From: Bordetella parapertussis | GTDB taxonomy: Bacteria; Pseudomonadota; Gammaproteobacteria; Burkholderiales; Burkholderiaceae_B | Direction: 5' to 3' | Length of the DNA stretch: 8,345 nucleotides | Assembly (NCBI GenBank): GCA_945882005.1 | Contig: CAMCWG010000123.1 | Span: forward strand, 1-8,345 | Shown here: piece by piece, positions 1-6,559 of the stretch | How the letters are laid out: every line of letters begins with the position of its first letter | Position numbering within the stretch: the stretch's first letter is position 1 | The notes under the pieces: model-generated | Told to the model about the DNA's origin: nothing | Database searches by the model: none | Seen by the model: the letters and a program-made list of their open reading frames with translations, nothing else | Program-made: the position numbers and the translations under genes

Positions 1-67
1 TGGGTGGGAATGCCTCTGTCGTGGCAAAATGTACCTTTGATGCTCTCTATTGCGCCCTCTAAACGGT

Positions 68-1834
68 ATGACCCAAGAAGCCTCCGCCCCTGTTACAACG
101 AATTTTCTACGCAACATCATTGATGCTGATCTCGCTGCACGAAAGTTTGAGGGTAAGCGCTGGGCAGGCGGGCCCGGGCCGGCCTCGGTTCAGGCGGGGG
201 GATCCGTTGACCTTGCTCGTATCCGCACACGCTTCCCCCCCGAGCCCAATGGCTATCTGCATATCGGCCACGCAAAAAGCATTTGCTTGAACTTCGGCTT
301 GGCGCGCGACTTCGGCGGGGTCTGTCACCTTCGCTTTGACGATACCAATCCCGAGAAAGAAGAGCAGGAGTACGTCGATGCCATTATCGATGCGGTGAAA
401 TGGCTTGGCTTTGATTGGAAATCCAACAATAGCGAGCATCTGTACTTTGCGAGCAGTTACTTTGCAACGATGTATGCCTGCGCCGAAGCGCTGATTCTGG
501 CGGGTCATGCCTATGTCGACGAACAAAGTCCAGAAGAAATGCGCCTGATGCGCGGCACACTCACTGAGGCGGGAAAGAACTCTCCCTTTAGAGATCGACC
601 AGCACAAGAGTCCCTGCAGCTGCTGCGCGACATGCGTGACGGCAAGCATGCCGATGGCAGTATGGCGTTACGCGCGCGCATCGATATGGCCTCACCCAAT
701 ATCAATTTGCGTGACCCAGTCCTCTACCGTATTCGCCATGCCACACACCATCGTACCGGCAACACCTGGTGCATTTACCCGATGTATGCCTTTGCGCATC
801 CGATCGAAGATGCACTCGAAGGCATTACGCACAGCATTTGCACGCTCGAATTCGAAGACCAGCGTCCTTTTTATGATTGGACCCTGAACCGACTACAAGA
901 ACTGGGGCTCTTTGCGGCACCCCTACCCCATCAGTACGAATTCGCGCGGCTCAATATGAGCTACATCGTCACCAGCAAACGCAAGCTCTTGCAACTGGTT
1001 AAAGAGGGTCATGTCAACGGCTGGGATGATCCCCGGATGCCGACCATAGCCGGGTTGCGCCGCAGGGGGTACACGGCCTCAGCGCTGCGTTTATTCTGCG
1101 AGCGCACGGGCGTCTCAAAGTCTAATTCGCGCATCGACTACAGTTTGCTTGACCAAGCTCTGCGCGAGGATCAGGATCCTGTCGCCCTGCGCTCGGTAGC
1201 AATCCTCGATCCCTTAAAGCTCGTCATCACGAACTTCCCGGCAGACCACGTTGAGCCCTGCCATGCGCCACGCAATCCTCATGCACTCGACGCTGGGATG
1301 CGTGAATTCGGTCTGACCCGAGAGGTATGGATAGAGCGCGAAGACTTCGCCGAAGTGCCACCTAAAAAATACTTTAGGCTATTTCCGGGCAACAGCGTTC
1401 GCCTGAAATACGGCTACGTCGTCACCTGCACAGGCTGCGTGAAGGACGCCGACGGCAACATCCTTGAAGTCCATGCTGAGTACAACCCTGACACCAAGAG
1501 TGGCACGCCAGGCTCTGACGCCGTGAAGGTTAAAGGTAATGTGACTTGGATCAGCACGTCACAGGCCGTGCCAGCTGAAATCCGGCTGTATGACCGACTT
1601 TTTTCAGAACCCTTTCCCGACGCTGGCGAGAGCGATTTTCTGAGTTGTCTCAACCCACATTCCGTACAAGTGGTTAAGGCATTACTTGAGCCCGGCACAG
1701 CGCTCGTCCCAGGAGTGGTGACTCAGTTTGAACGCTTAGGCTACTTCGTGGTTGACCCCGTCGATTCCAAGCCAACTGCGCCTGTTTTTAATCGTGTCAC
1801 GACCCTGAAAGACACATGGGCTGCGGCAAGTTAA
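68..1834 (+). CDS. glnS: Glutaminyl-tRNA synthetase (GlnRS)
   Basis: Cytoplasmic class I aminoacyl-tRNA synthetase that attaches glutamine to tRNA-Gln using ATP. The 588-residue product has PPEPNG at 57-62 followed by the class I HIGH motif at 65-68. The KMSKS-equivalent loop reads VTSKR at 301-305. RFDDTNP (89-95), the family stretch CIYPMY (235-240) and GWDDPRMPT (318-326) are also typical. The last ~240 residues are the beta-barrel anticodon-binding region. An extra stretch of roughly 20 residues, rich in Gly, Ala and Pro (about 28-50), precedes PPEPNG and is absent from E. coli GlnRS (about 554 residues). I remember a similar insert in Alcaligenaceae enzymes. I chose ATG 68. A TTG at 50 would add six residues but has no better ribosome site, and no clear Shine-Dalgarno precedes either start. 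minC follows after 33 bases on the same strand, so co-transcription is possible. Family assignment is very secure; the exact start is less so. Confidence 0.97.
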   Translation: MTQEASAPVTTNFLRNIIDADLAARKFEGKRWAGGPGPASVQAGGSVDLARIRTRFPPEPNGYLHIGHAKSICLNFGLARDFGGVCHLRFDDTNPEKEEQEYVDAIIDAVKWLGFDWKSNNSEHLYFASSYFATMYACAEALILAGHAYVDEQSPEEMRLMRGTLTEAGKNSPFRDRPAQESLQLLRDMRDGKHADGSMALRARIDMASPNINLRDPVLYRIRHATHHRTGNTWCIYPMYAFAHPIEDALEGITHSICTLEFEDQRPFYDWTLNRLQELGLFAAPLPHQYEFARLNMSYIVTSKRKLLQLVKEGHVNGWDDPRMPTIAGLRRRGYTASALRLFCERTGVSKSNSRIDYSLLDQALREDQDPVALRSVAILDPLKLVITNFPADHVEPCHAPRNPHALDAGMREFGLTREVWIEREDFAEVPPKKYFRLFPGNSVRLKYGYVVTCTGCVKDADGNILEVHAEYNPDTKSGTPGSDAVKVKGNVTWISTSQAVPAEIRLYDRLFSEPFPDAGESDFLSCLNPHSVQVVKALLEPGTALVPGVVTQFERLGYFVVDPVDSKPTAPVFNRVTTLKDTWAAAS

Positions 1835-1859
1835 AACCCGCTGGCAGGTGAGTTATGAT
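1831..1859 (+). promoter_or_regulatory. Candidate sigma-70 promoter in front of minC
   Basis: TTAAAA at 1831-1836 (4 of 6 matches to TTGACA) lies 17 bases from TATGAT at 1854-1859 (5 of 6 matches to TATAAT). The -35 element overlaps the glnS stop codon. Transcription would start near 1866, almost at the minC ATG at 1868, giving a nearly leaderless transcript. The spacing is ideal and the -10 is good, but the same bases also contain a Shine-Dalgarno-like AGGTGAG (1846-1852). The site may therefore act only as leader sequence of a glnS transcript. This is inference from sequence alone. Confidence 0.35.
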
Positions 1860-1867
1860 CCTTGCCA

Positions 1868-2689
1868 ATGACTACTGAAATCTCCCCTCTCGAGTTCAAA
1901 AGCGCGACGCTGTATGCCATACGCGTCGTGCTCCAGCACGCAGATACAGCAGACTTGATTCAAGCCTTAAAAAAACGCATGGCAGACGCCGGTGCTTTTT
2001 TTGAAAACGAACCTGTTGTGATTGACGCAATGCGCGTTGAGGAGCCAGTCGAATGGCTGCCTCTGATCGAAGCGCTCACCCAACATCAATTACCCGTTAT
2101 TGGGGTCGTGGCGCAAGGTGATAATTTAATCGCTGCGCAAGCTGCCGGCTTAACTTCAGTCGACCTCTCGGCAGCCCCTCTCCGTAATGTGACGGATACG
2201 CAATCAGCGGCCGCTGTCGCCGAACCCGTCACTGCCGCTCTGCCCACTCCCGCAGTCGCCCAGGTTGAGTCAGACACCGAGCAATCAACCGAGGAGAGCG
2301 AGAGCGCACAAACAATCACCACCCCGGCAGTCGAAGAAACAACGCCGACTGCTGCCCCCACCATGGTGCTGAAAGGCCCACTGCGCTCCGGCCAACGCGT
2401 CTACGCGCGCAACTGTGACCTGATTGTTATGGGCGTTGTCAGCCGCGGGGCAGAGGTCATCGCCGACGGAAATATTCATATTTACGGCCCCCTGCGTGGC
2501 AAGGCGATGGCGGGCGCGCGTGGTGATAGCGCCGCACGCATTTTTACGACGGGACTGGATGCCGAGCTGGTAGCGATCGCAGGCGTATACCGCGTGATTG
2601 ACACGACGCTCCCAATAGAACTACACCGGCAGCCCGCAGTGATTCAGCTAGAAAAAGACGCACTGCATCTCAAACCGCTTTCGCAATAA
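1868..2689 (+). CDS. minC: Septum site-determining protein MinC
   Basis: Inhibitor of FtsZ ring assembly, recruited to the membrane by MinD so that division is blocked at the poles. The product has 273 residues. Residues 1-105 match the N-terminal FtsZ-inhibiting domain ([14 protein letters not shown] near 10-23). Residues about 106-165 form a linker rich in Ala, Thr, Pro and Glu. Residues about 166-273 are the glycine-rich right-handed beta-helix C-terminal domain, with the MinD-contact motif RSGQ at 173-176 and [13 protein letters not shown] at 199-211. It is about 40 residues longer than E. coli MinC (231), and the excess is mainly in the linker. I chose ATG 1868. An in-frame TTG at 1862 would add two residues and sits at a better distance from the AGGTGAG at 1846-1852, so the start is uncertain. 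minD and minE follow on the same strand, which confirms the identity. Confidence 0.96.
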   Translation: MTTEISPLEFKSATLYAIRVVLQHADTADLIQALKKRMADAGAFFENEPVVIDAMRVEEPVEWLPLIEALTQHQLPVIGVVAQGDNLIAAQAAGLTSVDLSAAPLRNVTDTQSAAAVAEPVTAALPTPAVAQVESDTEQSTEESESAQTITTPAVEETTPTAAPTMVLKGPLRSGQRVYARNCDLIVMGVVSRGAEVIADGNIHIYGPLRGKAMAGARGDSAARIFTTGLDAELVAIAGVYRVIDTTLPIELHRQPAVIQLEKDALHLKPLSQ

Positions 2690-2726
2690 TTGTTTTTGTC
2701 TCAATGCAATTTAACTTCTCTACATT

Positions 2727-2731
2727 AAAGG
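2727..2731 (+). promoter_or_regulatory. Ribosome binding site of minD
   Basis: AAAGG ends 10 bases before the minD ATG at 2742. It is the only purine-rich Shine-Dalgarno-like stretch in the 52-base minC-minD gap, which is otherwise T-rich. It is a moderate match at the long end of normal spacing and supports the chosen start, which the MinD N-terminus ([13 protein letters not shown]) also fixes. Confidence 0.5.
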
Positions 2732-2741
2732 TTCTTTCGTC

Positions 2742-3557
2742 ATGACTCGTATCGTGGTGGTGACTTCAGGCAAAGGTGGCGTGGGTAAAACCACGACCAG
2801 CGCCAGTTTTTCTTCGGGCTTGGCCATGCGTGGCTTCAAAACCGCAGTGATCGACTTTGACGTCGGTCTGCGCAACCTCGACCTAATCATGGGTTGCGAA
2901 CGCCGTGTTGTCTACGACTTTGTCAACGTTATTCAAGGTGAAGCGACGTTGAACCAAGCGTTGATTAAAGATAAAAATCTTGAAAACCTCTTTATCCTGC
3001 CGGCATCGCAAACCCGCGATAAGGATGCACTTTCACAAGAAGGCGTAGAAAAGGTTATCAACGACCTCAAAGGCATGGGCTTTGATTACATCGTGTGTGA
3101 CTCCCCAGCTGGCATCGAAACAGGCGCGCTCCTGGCGGCCTACTTCGCAGACGATGCACTGGTTGTGACCAACCCTGAAGTCTCGTCTGTGCGCGATTCC
3201 GACCGTATCCTTGGCATCCTCGCTTCAAAGTCGCAACGCGCTGTGAAAGGTGACGAGCCCATCAAAGAGTATTTGCTCTTGACCCGTTACAACCCCAAGC
3301 GGGTAGAAGACGGCGAGATGCTGTCCTTAAAAGACATCGAAGATATTCTGCGTATCAAACTGATTGGCGTGATTCCCGAGTCAGAATCGGTCCTGCAAGC
3401 GTCGAACCAAGGTCTGCCTGCGATTCATATCGAGAAGACCGACGTATCGGAAGCCTACCGTGATGTGGTCGCCCGCTACTTGGGTGAAGAAAAGCCGCTA
3501 CGCTTTGTCGACTACGAGAAGCCCGGCCTCTTCAAACGTCTGTTCGGAGGCAAATAA
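2742..3557 (+). CDS. minD: Septum site-determining ATPase MinD
   Basis: Membrane-associated ATPase of the Min system. When bound to ATP it dimerises, binds the inner membrane and carries MinC. MinE stimulates ATP hydrolysis and releases it, producing the pole-to-pole oscillation. The 271-residue product has the deviant Walker A motif KGGVGKTT at 11-18 with the signature Lys11. Switch I is [14 protein letters not shown] at 38-51 with Asp40, and the switch II Asp120 lies in [11 protein letters not shown]. The C-terminus ends in [10 protein letters not shown], the amphipathic membrane-targeting helix that is diagnostic of MinD rather than ParA. The length matches E. coli MinD (270). It sits between minC and minE, and its stop overlaps the minE start by one base (TAATG), so the two are translationally coupled. 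All key residues are present. Confidence 0.99.
   Translation: MTRIVVVTSGKGGVGKTTTSASFSSGLAMRGFKTAVIDFDVGLRNLDLIMGCERRVVYDFVNVIQGEATLNQALIKDKNLENLFILPASQTRDKDALSQEGVEKVINDLKGMGFDYIVCDSPAGIETGALLAAYFADDALVVTNPEVSSVRDSDRILGILASKSQRAVKGDEPIKEYLLLTRYNPKRVEDGEMLSLKDIEDILRIKLIGVIPESESVLQASNQGLPAIHIEKTDVSEAYRDVVARYLGEEKPLRFVDYEKPGLFKRLFGGK
3546..3550 (+). promoter_or_regulatory. Ribosome binding site of minE
   Basis: GGAGG lies six bases before the minE ATG at 3557, inside the final codons of minD. It is the strongest Shine-Dalgarno sequence on the + strand half of the Min cluster. Together with the TAATG overlap it indicates efficient coupled translation of minE, in keeping with the need for a set MinD:MinE ratio. 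Confidence 0.8.
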
Positions 3558-3811
3558 TGTCTTTTCTATCTTTCTTGCTCGGTCAGAAAAAAACATCTGC
3601 CAACGTCGCTAAAGAGCGCTTGCAAATCATTCTGGCACACGAACGCGTTGGCGCACATGGATCACCGGACTACCTACCGGATCTACAAAAAGAACTCTTG
3701 GCGGTGATTTCAAAGTACGTCAAAATCAATCCCGATGACATCAAAGTTCAATTTGAACGTCAAGACAGTCTCGAAGTTCTGGAAGTCAAGATCGAAATGC
3801 CTCAGCGCTAA
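3557..3811 (+). CDS. minE: Cell division topological specificity factor MinE
   Basis: Small regulator that binds membrane-bound MinD, stimulates its ATPase and displaces MinC, so that septation is allowed only at midcell. The 84-residue product is close to the usual length (E. coli 88). The N-terminus MSFLSFLLG is the membrane-binding segment. Residues about 14-31 ([17 protein letters not shown] region) are the conserved MinD-binding helix/strand. The rest (about 38-84, [17 protein letters not shown] onward) is the dimerising topological specificity domain. The start codon overlaps the minD stop by one base behind a strong GGAGG. The 3' end overlaps the convergent thioesterase gene by four bases, leaving no room for a separate terminator. 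Confidence 0.98.
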   Translation: MSFLSFLLGQKKTSANVAKERLQIILAHERVGAHGSPDYLPDLQKELLAVISKYVKINPDDIKVQFERQDSLEVLEVKIEMPQR

Positions 3812-4242
3812 ACGCGCAGTTGCTCCACAGCCTTTACTAAGGCCGCGGGCATTGGTACCGGTCGATTGCTCTCGCGATCCACATACACATGCACAAAATA
3901 GCCTTGGGCTGATGCAGTCAGGTCATCGTTTCTGAAGATACCGACCTCATAGCGGATGCTGCTGGTTCCCAGATGGGCGAGTCGCAGACCAACATACACT
4001 GTGTCGGGAAACGCAATCGAGCTGTAGTAACGACACTGCGTTTCAGCCACAAGCCCAACAATCGTCGAGCGCTGCAGATCGAGCACACCGTGCTCGATCA
4101 AGAACGCATTGACCGCGGTATCAAAGTACGAGTAGTACACCACGTTGTTGACATGACCAAATACATCGTTATCTTTCCAGCGCGTTTCAATGCGATGGAA
4201 ATGCGCAAATGCACTGCGCGTCTCGGCGGGGGGACGACTCAT
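3808..4242 (-). CDS. Hotdog-fold acyl-CoA thioesterase (4HBT/YbgC-like)
   Basis: Probable cytoplasmic thioesterase that hydrolyses an acyl-CoA thioester; the substrate cannot be told from sequence. The 144-residue product is normal length for a single hotdog domain. The family signature [13 protein letters not shown] occupies 21-33. Asp26 lines up with the catalytic Asp of 4-hydroxybenzoyl-CoA thioesterase and YbgC, and it is followed by the GHVNN turn and the long helix ([13 protein letters not shown]). The central strands ([31 protein letters not shown]) are typical. The ATG is two bases downstream of the ettA stop, so it is most likely the second gene of an ettA operon. Only a weak AAGG lies upstream, which suggests dependence on coupling with ettA. 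The stop overlaps the convergent minE stop. Because Tol-Pal genes are absent nearby, I do not call it YbgC proper. Confidence 0.9.
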   Translation of the reverse strand: MSRPPAETRSAFAHFHRIETRWKDNDVFGHVNNVVYYSYFDTAVNAFLIEHGVLDLQRSTIVGLVAETQCRYYSSIAFPDTVYVGLRLAHLGTSSIRYEVGIFRNDDLTASAQGYFVHVYVDRESNRPVPMPAALVKAVEQLRV

Positions 4243-4244
4243 TG

Positions 4245-5918
4245 TTATCGCAAGGCCTTATAGCGAATACGCTTGGGTGCTGCACCGGCTTCGCCCAAAC
4301 GTCGTTTTTTATCCGCCTCGTACTCTTGATAGTTACCATCAAAAAAGACCACTTGCGAATCACCTTCAAAAGCCAGAATGTGTGTCGCGATACGATCAAG
4401 GAACCAACGGTCATGGCTGATCACCATGATCGAACCTGCGAACTCAAGCAATGCGTCTTCAAGCGCGCGCAAGGTTTCGACGTCCAAATCGTTTGACGGT
4501 TCGTCCAGCAGTAAAACGTTACCGCCCGTGATCAGGGTCTTGGCCAGGTGCAAACGACCGCGCTCACCACCCGATAACTGACCAACCTGCTTGCCCTGAT
4601 CCGCACCCTTGAAGTTAAAGCGGCCCAGGTAGGCGCGTGCAGGCATTTCAAAGCGTCCGACCGTTAATAGGTCTGCTCCGTCAGCGATGGAATCAAAGAC
4701 AGTTTTTGCGTCAGGCAAGGCATCACGAGACTGATCAACAAAAGCAATCTTGACGGTCTGGCCAATCTTAACCTCACCGCTATCCGGCGTGTCCTGCCCG
4801 GCGATCATTCGAAAGAGCGTCGACTTACCCGCACCGTTTGGACCAATAATGCCAACGATCGCACCTGGTGGTACGCGGAAACTCACGTTATCCATCAGCA
4901 GCTTGTCACCAAACGCTTTCGTCACATTTACAAACTCGATCGCATCGTTTCCGAGTCGCTCAGCCACAGGAATAAAAATCTCCTGTGTCTCGTTACGCTT
5001 TTGATATTCATGCGAAGACAGCTCTTCAAAGCGCGTCATACGTGCTTTGGCTTTAGCTTGGCGTCCTTTTGCATTTTGGCGTACCCATTCAAGTTCTTTC
5101 TTGATGGTCTTCTGCCGTGCCGATTCACTAGCTTCTTCCTGCTTCAGGCGATCATTCTTCTGTTCTAGCCACGAGCTGTAATTGCCTTTCCAGGGAATTC
5201 CATGGCCGCGGTCCAACTCAAGAATCCACTCTGCTGCGTTATCTAGGAAGTAACGGTCATGGGTCACACCAACGACGGTCCCTGGAAATTTAGCCAGGAA
5301 TTGCTCGAGCCACTCAACACTTTCCGCATCTAGGTGGTTGGTCGGTTCGTCGAGCAGCAGCATGTCCGGCTTAGAGAGCAAGAGGCGACACAGCGCAACG
5401 CGGCGTTTTTCACCGCCAGAGAGTTTGCCAACGTTCGCGTCCCAGGGTGGCAGACGCAAGGCATCGGCAGCGATTTCCATTTGCGTTTCCATATCATCCG
5501 AGCCACTGGAGGCTGCAGCGGAAATGATGGCTTCAAGCTCGGCCTGTTCAGCCGCAAGCTTGTCAAAATCCGCATCGGGCTCAGCATAGGCCGCGTAGAC
5601 CTCATCCAGCCGCTTTTTTGCAGACATCACGGCGCCTAAGCCTTCTTCGACAGCCTCACGCACGGTATGTTCTGGATTAAGTTTGGGCTCTTGCTCAAGG
5701 TATCCAATGTTCAAGCCCGGCATGGGTACTGCTTCACCTTCAATTTCCTTATCCACGCCCGCCATAATTTTCAATAGCGTCGACTTACCCGAGCCATTGA
5801 GGCCGAGAACGCCAATTTTGGCACCAGGAAAAAACGACAAGGAAATATCCCGCAGGATTTGGCGCTTGGGCGGAACCACTTTGCCCACGCGATGCATGGT
5901 GTATACGTATTGAGCCAT
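4245..5918 (-). CDS. ettA: Energy-dependent translational throttle protein EttA (ABC-F ATPase)
   Basis: Soluble ABC-F protein with two ATPase domains and no membrane segments. In E. coli, EttA binds the ribosomal E site and controls the first elongation steps according to the ATP/ADP ratio. The 557-residue product (E. coli 555) begins MAQYVYTMHRVGK, as EttA does. Domain 1 has Walker A GLNGSGKST at 39-47, signature LSGGE at 166-170, Walker B with Glu191 and switch His220. The arm that touches the L1 stalk lies at about 95-140 within it. The charged P-site tRNA-interaction linker spans about 250-310. Domain 2 has Walker A GPNGAGKST at 359-367, LSGGE at 448-452, Glu473 and His502. All catalytic residues are present. 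The thioesterase gene follows after two bases. Upstream, a 122-base divergent region separates it from the acidic protein gene. No strong Shine-Dalgarno precedes the ATG. Confidence 0.97.
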   Translation of the reverse strand: MAQYVYTMHRVGKVVPPKRQILRDISLSFFPGAKIGVLGLNGSGKSTLLKIMAGVDKEIEGEAVPMPGLNIGYLEQEPKLNPEHTVREAVEEGLGAVMSAKKRLDEVYAAYAEPDADFDKLAAEQAELEAIISAAASSGSDDMETQMEIAADALRLPPWDANVGKLSGGEKRRVALCRLLLSKPDMLLLDEPTNHLDAESVEWLEQFLAKFPGTVVGVTHDRYFLDNAAEWILELDRGHGIPWKGNYSSWLEQKNDRLKQEEASESARQKTIKKELEWVRQNAKGRQAKAKARMTRFEELSSHEYQKRNETQEIFIPVAERLGNDAIEFVNVTKAFGDKLLMDNVSFRVPPGAIVGIIGPNGAGKSTLFRMIAGQDTPDSGEVKIGQTVKIAFVDQSRDALPDAKTVFDSIADGADLLTVGRFEMPARAYLGRFNFKGADQGKQVGQLSGGERGRLHLAKTLITGGNVLLLDEPSNDLDVETLRALEDALLEFAGSIMVISHDRWFLDRIATHILAFEGDSQVVFFDGNYQEYEADKKRRLGEAGAAPKRIRYKALR

Positions 5919-5950
5919 AAGTCCATCGATGAATAGAACAGAGATGCCGT

Positions 5951-5979
5951 ATTGTAGAGCTTAGGCAGCTCCTTGGCAC
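5951..5979 (-). promoter_or_regulatory. Candidate sigma-70 promoter of ettA
   Basis: Read on the - strand, GTGCCA (5979-5974, 4 of 6 matches to TTGACA) is 17 bases from TACAAT (5956-5951, 5 of 6 matches to TATAAT). Initiation would fall near 5944, giving a leader of roughly 26 bases before the ettA ATG. It is the best-spaced pair I can find in the divergent region and would drive ettA plus the thioesterase gene. Confidence 0.4.
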
Positions 5980-6001
5980 TGCTTCGACCGAGTCAAACGG
6001 C

Positions 6002-6007
6002 TATGAT
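6002..6007 (+). promoter_or_regulatory. Candidate -10 element for the acidic-protein gene
   Basis: TATGAT (5 of 6 matches to TATAAT) lies 33 bases before the ATG at 6041, with initiation expected near 6014. No good -35 sits at 16-18 bases; the hexamer at 17 bases is CTGCTT, with two matches. If used, the site would need an activator or a different sigma factor. The same hexamer occurs just before minC. Confidence 0.25.
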
Positions 6008-6040
6008 GGTGGCTGTGATCCCCCAATCTTGAATGAAATA

Positions 6041-6547
6041 ATGACACTCCCCGACCACGCTTTACGTTTTACCGAACAAGAACTGTCCATGCTGGGTAAA
6101 ACGGCTGATGGCCTGAGTGCCTATATGGGCAAATCGGTACTTGCAGAAGTGGGAGTGGACGACGACGCGGAGTGGGTCATTTTTGCGATTCCCCTTGGCT
6201 TGGATGAAACCCCTGACGAAAAAGCCACCCATGTGCAAATGGGCGGTCCCGGCGCACGCTTTGTCGGTAACCGCGGCGGACTGGACTTGGATACTGAAGT
6301 CTACGACTGTCAGTATCTTTGGGCGATTCAAATCACGGATGATCCTGAAGCACGCTTCGTGAGACTAGATCAAAATGGCGACGAGTTCGACTATGCGATG
6401 GAGCTCGCCGAACTCCTGCCGTTTGATTTGACGGATGAAGCGTTGCCCGATCCCGATCTGGAGCTACTCGAAGATCTTGGCGACGACGATGCGTCAGATC
6501 CGGATGAGCAGTCGGAGGAACCGCCTCGACCGCCCTCCATTCACTAG
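6041..6547 (+). CDS. Acidic hypothetical protein
   Basis: I do not recognise this protein. From ATG 6041 it has 168 residues, is strongly acidic overall, and has no signal peptide or membrane segment, so it is probably cytoplasmic. Residues about 1-125 look like a folded domain with alternating hydrophobic segments (SVLAEVGV, EWVIFAIPLG, YLWAIQIT, ARFVRL). This is followed by a low-complexity tail in which 15 of 29 residues at 132-160 are Asp or Glu, ending PPRPPSIH. A single Cys90 is present. An in-frame TTG at 6029 would add four residues; neither start has a visible Shine-Dalgarno. Codon usage looks like that of its neighbours, and the frame is open for more than 500 bases with a protein-like composition, so I believe it is real. 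It diverges from ettA and converges on the transporter genes, so its neighbours give no functional hint. Confidence 0.75.
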   Translation: MTLPDHALRFTEQELSMLGKTADGLSAYMGKSVLAEVGVDDDAEWVIFAIPLGLDETPDEKATHVQMGGPGARFVGNRGGLDLDTEVYDCQYLWAIQITDDPEARFVRLDQNGDEFDYAMELAELLPFDLTDEALPDPDLELLEDLGDDDASDPDEQSEEPPRPPSIH

Positions 6548-6559
6548 TCTCAGCAGGCA

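Noticed and set aside
37..65. Promoter TTGATG/TAAACG before glnS
   Set aside because: The -10 matches at only three of six positions, and initiation would fall after the glnS ATG.
107..649. A 180-codon open frame on the - strand inside glnS
   Set aside because: It lies wholly within a well-conserved glnS coding region, has no recognisable domain or ribosome site, and has the composition of an antisense shadow.
2690..2741. Separate minD promoter in the T-rich minC-minD gap
   Set aside because: The best pairs are poor: TTGTTT with TAACTT, or TTGTCT 19 bases from TACATT. The gap is more simply an intra-operon spacer with a ribosome site.
3805..3817. Small inverted repeat GCGC-TAAAC-GCGC at the minE/thioesterase junction as a terminator
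   Set aside because: The stem is only four base pairs and no T-run follows on either strand.
4818..5796. Near-identical short stretches around 4818 and 5780 as a dispersed repeat
   Set aside because: They encode the two Walker A regions of EttA and reflect the ancient domain duplication of ABC-F proteins.
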